Positions 7,271 to 14,000 of a DNA stretch of 16,402 nt are shown piece by piece (position 1 is the stretch's first letter; each line of letters starts with the position of its first letter). The notes under the pieces are model-generated. The model was given only the letters and a program-made list of their open reading frames with translations, was not told the DNA's origin and did no database searches. The stretch is from contig JAGSHR010000079.1 in assembly GCA_029855985.1 (NCBI GenBank), positions 1 through 16,402 of the forward strand, in the 5' to 3' direction. The stretch is from Candidatus Njordarchaeota archaeon. Lineage in GTDB: Archaea; Thermoproteota; JANJXX01; Panguiarchaeales; Panguiarchaeaceae. Position numbers and translations under genes: made by a program.

Positions 7271-8257
7271 ATGAGCATTGATTCTGATGACATAGAAATC
7301 GAAGAGGAAATCGCCGATTTCCGCCTTGTAGCTGACACATGGAAAAGAATAAAAACAGAGCTAAGCAGAGCAGTCATAGGCATGGACGACGTAATAGAAA
7401 AAATGTTTATAGCCACGCTAAGCAACGGGCACATTCTACTAGAGGGGCCTCCCGGTATAGCAAAAACATTCGCGGCGCAAAACTATGCAAAAGCGCTAGG
7501 GGCAGAATTCAAGAGAATACAGATGACACCAGACCTGCTTCCCAGCGACATAGTTGGAACCGTGATATATGATCAAAAAACCGCAAGCTTCCGCTTTAAA
7601 CCAGGACCAATATTCACGAACATACTTCTAGTGGATGAGATAAACAGGGCGCCACCGAAAACACAGAGCGCACTGTTAGAGGCGATGGAAGAGAAACAGG
7701 TAACAGTTGAGGGACAAACATATAAACTCCCAGCACCATTCTTAGTAATCGCAACTCAAAACCCCATTGAAATGGAGGGAACATATCCTCTCCCAGAAGC
7801 CCAATTATCAAGGTTCATGTTGTTCTTAAAGCTAGACTATCCTGACCCTGAAAGCGAACTACAGATACTGCAATTAAAGAACAAGAAAATGGAAAGAGTA
7901 ATAGTAGAGACCATAACGAGCACAAAAACCATTCTGTTAATGCAAAAAATTGTGAAGGAATCCATAAATGTGGACGAGAAAATCCTAGAATACATAAGGG
8001 ACATAGTTATTGCATGCAGAAAGGACCCAAGAGTACTAATGGGGTGTTCTCCTAGAGCGTCAATAGCACTGCTCATGGCGTCAAAATCATACGCTGCTAT
8101 GTCTGGTAGAGAATACGTTATACCCGACGACGTAAAACACGTTGCGCTAGCAGCACTAAGACACAGAGTGATACTCAAACCTGAGATAGAACTAAGCGGA
8201 GTATCACCAGACGACATCGTGAAGAACATACTGGAAAACATTCCTGTACCCAGATAA
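7271..8257 (+). CDS. moxR: MoxR-family AAA+ ATPase
   Basis: A classical MoxR ATPase, a chaperone-like AAA+ protein that acts with DUF58/VWA partners in assembling or activating other complexes. Its 328 residues match the family length. Motifs: Walker A GPPGIAKT (59-66), Walker B LLVDEINR (119-126) followed by APPKTQSALLEAMEE, the sensor 1 region IATQNP (160-165), EGTYPLPEAQLSRF with the probable arginine finger, and sensor 2 CSPRAS (259-264). I start it at ATG 7271 because TGTGATTAAT stands immediately before it at the same ten-base spacing as the GGTGATAT sites. The open frame reaches back to a TTG at 7115, but those 52 residues look unlike any MoxR and would cover the promoter region. It is followed by the DUF58 gene and a membrane protein, the usual MoxR-DUF58 pairing. 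Confidence 0.95.
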   Translation: MSIDSDDIEIEEEIADFRLVADTWKRIKTELSRAVIGMDDVIEKMFIATLSNGHILLEGPPGIAKTFAAQNYAKALGAEFKRIQMTPDLLPSDIVGTVIYDQKTASFRFKPGPIFTNILLVDEINRAPPKTQSALLEAMEEKQVTVEGQTYKLPAPFLVIATQNPIEMEGTYPLPEAQLSRFMLFLKLDYPDPESELQILQLKNKKMERVIVETITSTKTILLMQKIVKESINVDEKILEYIRDIVIACRKDPRVLMGCSPRASIALLMASKSYAAMSGREYVIPDDVKHVALAALRHRVILKPEIELSGVSPDDIVKNILENIPVPR

Positions 8258-8270
8258 ACAAAATAACGCA

Positions 8271-8286
8271 TTTTTAATTAATTTTT
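8271..8286 (+). terminator. T-rich stretch after moxR, possibly a partial terminator
   Basis: The moxR-DUF58 gap contains CATTTTTAATTAATTTTT, two T5 runs around an AT palindrome. It may cause partial termination and so reduce expression of the two membrane components relative to MoxR. No convincing promoter lies between it and the DUF58 start, so readthrough is likely. Confidence 0.3.
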
Positions 8287-8319
8287 CCCCTACCCTTAGA
8301 GAGATCTTAAAACAATACA

Positions 8320-8327
8320 GGTGGTCT
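8320..8327 (+). promoter_or_regulatory. Ribosome-binding site that sets the DUF58 start at TTG 8330
   Basis: GGTGGTCT begins ten bases before the TTG at 8330, the spacing seen at etfA and mcm. The GTG at 8321, which starts the longest frame, lies inside this site and is unlikely to be the initiation codon. Confidence 0.6.
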
Positions 8328-8329
8328 TT

Positions 8330-9736
8330 TTGATAACTAGAAGAGGCGGTTTACTAATAGCACTAGGTGTCTTCTTTCTAGGTTTATCCCTCGGATTCAT
8401 AGCTATGTTCACCTTCTACGTCAATATGGAGCAAATCCTCGGAAAGGACAGTGAAATACTACAAACACTCCAAGGCATAAAGGATTTACCCGATTTTGCC
8501 TTCTTCACAGTAGTTTTAGGAGCACTGCTACTAATATCCGCGGTTGTTTCCTACATTACATTCAACTTATCCGCTGATGTATCTGGGATAGAAATAGAAA
8601 GAATCGTGGACAGAGACAGAGTGTTCATGGGAGACTACCTAACAGTAACAGTGAAAATAAAAAATAAAATGAACAGAGCGATACCAAACCTACTAGTCAG
8701 CGACGTTATACCCGACGCCTTCAACATGGTGCTCGGAGACAATTACTCCTATGTCTACCTCCCACCAAAAGGAGAAAAAGAATTCAGCTATATAGTTGAG
8801 TGCCCCTATAGGGGTGTTTACCCCCTAGGACCAACAATAGTTAGAATAATGGATAGAGCAGGGTTATTCAAAGAAGAAAAGTCCCTAGAAAACATAACAA
8901 AAATAATTGTCTACCCCTCATACGACGATGTCAAGAAACTCGAAATCCTCCAAAGAGCATACGGAGGATTAATCTATGGACCGCATAGAGTCAAGCAAAA
9001 AGGAAGTGGGTACGACTTCTGGGGGATTCGAAGATATGTAACAGGAGACCACGTCAAATTCATAGATTGGAAATCAAGCGCAAAAACAGGCAAACTGATG
9101 GTTAGGGAATTCGAGGCGGAGAAAAACGTCAAGTTCTATATAATGTTAGAAGCATCGAAAAGTATGGGCTTCGGAAGGGAAACAATGACAAAACTTGACT
9201 TCGCGACAAGAGCTGCTGTCCTACTAGGCTACTTGGCTAACCGATTCCAAGACAACTTCGGCTTAATAGTCTACTCCGATGATGTAGTCTCATTCCTAGA
9301 AGCCAAAAAAGGAAAAATACACTTCCTAAAATTGCTTGAAGAACTAGCAAAAGCAAACGCGAAAGGATCCAGCGACTTGGCTAAAGCAATGAGGTATCTA
9401 GTGCACAGGGAAAGGAGAGCGAGTCTAGTCATCATAATCTCTGACCTAGAAGGCAACCCGACATACTATGAAGAGGGCATTAAAATCGCTTTATCTCACA
9501 AAGTTTATCCCGTGATAATATCACCCATCTCAATATACTTCGAGGAGAAGAAAGGGGGCGAAGAAGGATTATACATGAATGTAGTAGAGGCAGAGTACTT
9601 TATGAATAGGGAGAAAATCAAAAGTAGACTTAGAAAATATGGCGTAGAGGTAATCGATGTTGACCCAAATGTGTTCATCGCTGTTGCCTTAGAGACCTAT
9701 CTGCGATCAAAAGCGAGAAACATAGGAATATTATAG
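8330..9736 (+). CDS. DUF58 / VWA-like membrane protein, partner of MoxR
   Basis: A membrane-anchored DUF58 protein of 468 residues from the TTG start. Two membrane helices lie near the N-terminus (about 6-30 and 56-78). An immunoglobulin-like beta domain (about 85-185) follows, then the DUF58 core, whose hallmark is visible from about residue 225: GSGYDFWGIRRYVTGD, then FIDWKSSAKTGKLMVREFE. The C-terminal part is a VWA fold, but its metal site is altered: the usual D-x-S-x-S is EASKS (274-278) and the usual Thr is Ser in GSSDL, while Asp remains in IISDLEG (D372). Such proteins typically follow moxR and are thought to be its partner at the membrane. The gene ends in TAG overlapping the ribosome-binding site of the next gene, so the two are coupled. 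Confidence 0.92.
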   Translation: MITRRGGLLIALGVFFLGLSLGFIAMFTFYVNMEQILGKDSEILQTLQGIKDLPDFAFFTVVLGALLLISAVVSYITFNLSADVSGIEIERIVDRDRVFMGDYLTVTVKIKNKMNRAIPNLLVSDVIPDAFNMVLGDNYSYVYLPPKGEKEFSYIVECPYRGVYPLGPTIVRIMDRAGLFKEEKSLENITKIIVYPSYDDVKKLEILQRAYGGLIYGPHRVKQKGSGYDFWGIRRYVTGDHVKFIDWKSSAKTGKLMVREFEAEKNVKFYIMLEASKSMGFGRETMTKLDFATRAAVLLGYLANRFQDNFGLIVYSDDVVSFLEAKKGKIHFLKLLEELAKANAKGSSDLAKAMRYLVHRERRASLVIIISDLEGNPTYYEEGIKIALSHKVYPVIISPISIYFEEKKGGEEGLYMNVVEAEYFMNREKIKSRLRKYGVEVIDVDPNVFIAVALETYLRSKARNIGIL

Positions 9737-9740
9737 GAGG
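9736..9740 (+). promoter_or_regulatory. Strong ribosome-binding site overlapping the DUF58 stop
   Basis: GGAGG at 9736-9740 shares its first G with the TAG stop of the DUF58 gene and lies eight bases before the ATG at 9749, tying translation of the two genes together. Confidence 0.7.
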
Positions 9741-9748
9741 CGAAAATA

Positions 9749-10909
9749 ATGGCCATAGCGAGAAACATGCTAAGATTAGAGATATTCAAAGAGAGAACAC
9801 CGCTAGACATAATGATAATATTCTTCAGAGTGATCACATTAGTAGTCTTTGGGATATACTTAATGTCAACGTATTCCCTAATCGACTACCGACAATTCTT
9901 AAGATTCGATAAGATCCTCTACATATTTATAGTTATAAAGGACCTTGCAATGCTTTTGATATTCTACCTATTCACATTTGCAGTAGTGATAGGTAGAGAA
10001 GTTTTTGGATTACAGATAAGCCAAAACGCGGGATATTTAATATTAATCGGGTTCACAAATATTTCTCCCGATTTCCCAACAATAGTGTCAGACCCTGCTA
10101 AATGGTTAATGGGCATTTTAAACCACTTTGTTTCAGGTCTCATGAGTCTCTTCATATTAGTTATAGCTCTAATGGTCTTAGGGTACATAAACACGGGCAA
10201 AGTTGACTTTGGAATTTGGGTTTTCTTCTTAGCTGAACTCTCACTCGTACTGGCAGTAATATTTAACATGCAGAGTTTTGCTGTACCAGTAATGAAAACG
10301 CCAATGGACTTCGCGAGGTCCCCTCTCTTATTTCACTCAATAATAGCCCTAATATTCGTAGAGTCGATAACGCAACTATCATACTTCTCAACATTCCTGA
10401 TACCGCTAAAAGAGAGAATAAAGAGAAACACCGTAGTGATAAACAGATTTGAATCACTAACCCCGGAAGCTATCGCTGAAGGCGTTGAAGAAGAAACAAA
10501 AGAGACAAGGATACTTGAAAAGCTAAGCCCAGTAGCAGCATATTTCACCAGTGAATACTATGTGAGTCCAATACAAGGATCAAAATTCAGCATGAGGTAT
10601 CTAGCAAAACTGAAGAACTATTACGATTTCATTTCAAGCAAAGACCCAGAGTTAAGGGATAAACTAGTGGGGTTGAAGACGATACCCACTTGGTCTGACG
10701 CTGTTTTTCGATCTCTGTTATACCTTATATTAAAGATAATAGTTGTTGTTGGATTAACGTTCCTTGTTTTGTCCCTGCCACAATTCTACTCACTAACGCT
10801 TCTGGGTTCAAAGATCTTTGAACTCTCACTAATAGAGTTCTACATCATATACATTGGAACGGCAGTGATGTTCTTATTCGTGTTGGGAGAGCTCATAAGA
10901 AAACTTTAG
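9749..10909 (+). CDS. Seven-helix membrane protein of the MoxR-DUF58 operon
   Basis: I do not recognise this family. The 386-residue product starts at ATG 9749 after a strong GGAGG site. Seven membrane helices are predicted, near residues 20-42, 56-82, 119-147, 153-176, 193-220, 320-343 and 361-382. Between helices 5 and 6 lies a hydrophilic domain of about 100 residues (220-319), with an acidic stretch (EAIAEGVEEETKETR) followed by several Tyr and Lys residues. The Lys/Arg at its boundary (KERIKRN) argues that it is cytosolic. No transporter or enzyme motif is seen. Its coupling to the DUF58 gene suggests a third component of the MoxR-DUF58 module, either the membrane complex being assembled or a scaffold for it; that is inference. 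T-tracts follow the stop codon, ending the operon. Confidence 0.85.
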   Translation: MAIARNMLRLEIFKERTPLDIMIIFFRVITLVVFGIYLMSTYSLIDYRQFLRFDKILYIFIVIKDLAMLLIFYLFTFAVVIGREVFGLQISQNAGYLILIGFTNISPDFPTIVSDPAKWLMGILNHFVSGLMSLFILVIALMVLGYINTGKVDFGIWVFFLAELSLVLAVIFNMQSFAVPVMKTPMDFARSPLLFHSIIALIFVESITQLSYFSTFLIPLKERIKRNTVVINRFESLTPEAIAEGVEEETKETRILEKLSPVAAYFTSEYYVSPIQGSKFSMRYLAKLKNYYDFISSKDPELRDKLVGLKTIPTWSDAVFRSLLYLILKIIVVVGLTFLVLSLPQFYSLTLLGSKIFELSLIEFYIIYIGTAVMFLFVLGELIRKL

Positions 10910-10910
10910 A

Positions 10911-10941
10911 TTTATTTTTCGGGTCTATCTTTTTTTATTTT
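10911..10941 (+). terminator. T-tract terminator of the moxR operon
   Basis: Right after the stop codon two T-rich runs occur, including seven consecutive T at 10930-10936 followed by ATTTT. No stable hairpin is needed for archaeal termination. Confidence 0.55.
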
Positions 10942-10988
10942 CACTTTCACACCTATCTATTTCTTTCAAAAAACTATAGTGAAATTAA

Positions 10989-11012
10989 ATTTAAATAACG
11001 ACGCTTAAATAG
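10989..11012 (+). promoter_or_regulatory. Candidate TATA boxes of mcm
   Basis: Two AT-rich boxes, TTTAAATAA (about 10990-10998) and CTTAAATAG (about 11004-11012), lie 80-100 bp before the mcm start. The second would put transcription start near 11034, next to the GGGATATCCC palindrome. The choice between them cannot be made by eye. Confidence 0.4.
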
Positions 11013-11023
11013 AGAAAATCAGT

Positions 11024-11033
11024 GGGATATCCC
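11024..11033. promoter_or_regulatory. Perfect palindrome GGGATATCCC at the predicted mcm transcription start
   Basis: A perfect 10-bp palindrome, GC-rich in an otherwise AT-rich spacer, sits just after the nearer TATA candidate. Its position would suit a dimeric repressor or an initiator element. There is no second copy nearby, so a regulatory role is only a suggestion. Confidence 0.3.
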
Positions 11034-11079
11034 CCAGATATTACCAAAGAATAAATAACATAACCCCCCACTTTACAAC

Positions 11080-11087
11080 GGTGATAT
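11080..11087 (+). promoter_or_regulatory. Ribosome-binding site that sets the mcm start at TTG 11090
   Basis: GGTGATAT, identical to the etfA site, begins ten bases before TTG 11090. The GTG at 11081, start of the longest frame, lies within this site and is therefore not the likely initiation codon. Confidence 0.7.
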
Positions 11088-11089
11088 TA

Positions 11090-14000
11090 TTGTTAGAAGA
11101 AATACCCTCAAACTTTGAATTCGATCGAAGATTACTCAAAGAGATAGAGGAAGAATTCCTAGAATTCCTCTTAAACTACGAAGACATAGACGAAGAAGGA
11201 AAACCATATGTAAAATACCTAGAAAAAATAAGAGGGATAGTAGGCTTAGAAGATGTAAGATCCATCATTGTGGACTTCGAAGACGTAGTAAAGTACAGCG
11301 AAAAACTATCAGAAAAAATACTCAACAATCCAGACGTAGCCCTACACGCAGCAACAAGCGCCCTAAGAAAAGCAATAAAGAGAGTACACGCGCCCCTAAC
11401 CGAAACTCTCTCAGAAAAAACAATAAGAAAATTTTACGTCAGATTCAGAAACATCGGGCAATCCCTTAGGATACGAGAATTAACAAGAGCTGATTACATA
11501 AACGAATTCGTAAACTTCAAAGCAATAATCGTAAAAGCAACGAAAATTAAAGAATTGCTAAAAAGAGCAATGTTCAAATGCGATGTTTGCGGAATGGAAT
11601 TTCCCTTTGAATTCCAAGACAAATTCTCAAGACCACAATTCTGCCCAAACATAAACTGTGATAACACAGACCCAAGAAAATTTACACTTCTACCGACAGG
11701 ACAAGAATTCGAGGAATACCAAGAAATAACGGCACAAGAGCTGCCGGAGGAACTACCCCCAGGACAATTACCACAAGGAGTAAACGTAGTATTAAGAGGG
11801 GACCTAACCGGAAAAATAAGACCGGGGGACAGAGTGAAAATCTTCGGTATACTAAAAGTGAGACCAGACAGAGACTTAAAACCAGGGAAAAAACCCCTAT
11901 TCAATATCTACATAGAGTCCACATACGTTGAAAGAGAATCAACCGACGAGGAACAATTAACTCTAACAGATGAAGAAAAGAGAATGATAGAGGAACTGAA
12001 GAAAGACAAGGATCTAGAGAAAAAAATCGTTCAAAGCATAGCCCCCTCCATATACGGAGAAGACGAAATCAAGAAAGCAGTAGCTGCACTGTTATTCGGC
12101 GGCGTTCCAAAAGTACTACCAGATGGCTCAAAAATCAGAGGAACAGTTAACGTGTTAATCGTCGGAGACCCTGGAACCGGTAAAAGCCAAATACTCAAAT
12201 ACGTAGCAGGATTAGCTCCCCGAGCAATTTATACATCGGGAAAGGGAGCATCAGCTGCGGGTTTAACAGCAGCTGTAGTTAAAACAGATGACGAATGGAC
12301 CTTGGAGGCGGGAGTCCTAGTTTTAGCGGATAGAGGAATCGCTTGTTTGCATCCTGACTCGAAGGTACTTGTTGACGGAAAATACTCTCAGATTGGGAAA
12401 TTGTTCAATTTTAAGAAATCATACAAAGCGGTTTCAAATGGCGAAACGGTTGACATACAAGAGGAAAATCACAGCATTGTGGCATTCGACATGGAAAACA
12501 AGGACATAGTGAATGCGGAAACAGTGATAATTAGGAGGAAACCTTGGAATGGGCGCCTATTAAGGATAAAGTTTCAATCAGGTAACGAATTAAGAGTCAC
12601 ACCCGACCACTTGCTCGTAGATGGGAAAACACTAACATGGAAAATGGCGGAGGAGTTTAAGGTAGGCGACATGGTTGTTGCACCGTTAAAGTTACCAGAA
12701 ATAAACGAGAAGCTTTTAATCCTTGATATAGCGCCAGATAAATGGGATATTGTTTTAACAGGAAATGATAAACGCGAATTGAGGGAAATGATCATAAGAA
12801 AATATGGAAGCTTGACTAACTTCAAAGCTCACCATAGAGAGGAATATGACTTAATATTTAGGAAAGGCGTAGTAAAGCCCTCAAAACTAAGACAACTAGT
12901 AAGTGAGCTTGAGTGTCTTGATGAGTGGAGGCATAGAACACTAGCATACAAGGTTTCAGGAAAAATGGAAACATTTAAGAGCCCAATCATAACGCCACAG
13001 ATCGCGTATGTTATCGGCGCAATATACGGTAATGGAAAAATAATTCGCAAAGATAAGGAAGGAAAATTGGTGATATACACAGAAAAAAGCGACAACGCAA
13101 AAAGAAGGAAATTAGTAGGAATCCTGGAGAGTCTCTTAGGAGCCGAAAAACAAAAGAGGGGAATACACTTTGATGTTACCGATGAGAAAATCACAGTGTA
13201 TTCCCAGGTTTTATCGTTTATCTACGATTACCTAACTAAAAACGAACTCGAGAACGCATTTAAACTGGATCAAGAATCCCTAAAAGCATTCATTGCAGGG
13301 GTCATAGACTTTAACAAATCAGTAAGTACGCCTAGAAACACTAAAAGTGAAACGAGAAGCTTAGTGCTCCACTTGTCAAAAAGCATTCAAGAAACAAGAG
13401 CATTCAGCCTCCTACTAAGGAGACTAGGGGTATTAGCTACCACAACCAATGATGCGACCGTGAAAATATCAAACAAATTCGCTGAAAAATTAGTAGACTC
13501 CATCAAGAGATACAGTTTAAGGTTGAGGGCTCTCAAACCAAGGCATAATACAAACGGTGCACAATCAACCAATATTCTAGATTCAATTAAGATTCCATTA
13601 CGAGCAGTAATCGGAAGTGGCACAAAAACAGAAGAAGCACTAATCAGTAGCTCAATGAAGCAAGTGGAGAGTAGCTCTATTTCAGAGAAAACGCAGCAAA
13701 GCAATACCATACCAGAGGAAAATTACTTTCTAGACAAGATAATCTCAATTGAGAAAGTGCCATATAAGGGATACGTCTATGACTTATACGTGCCGCATCA
13801 TCACAACTTTACAGCGGAAGGAGTCATAGTTCACAATTGTATAGACGAGTTTGACAAAATGAGCTCAGATGATAGAAGAGCACTACACGAAGCGATGGAG
13901 CAGCACAGTTACCATAAAGACTTTGAAATAATGCTAGCGGATGGATCAAAGGTAAAAATCGGGGAATTCGTTGACGAACTCATAGAAAGAAACAGAAAAA

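Noticed and set aside
8306..8313. CTTAAAAC as a TATA box for the DUF58 gene
   Set aside because: It would place transcription start near 8335, after the ribosome-binding site and start codon, so it cannot serve this gene.
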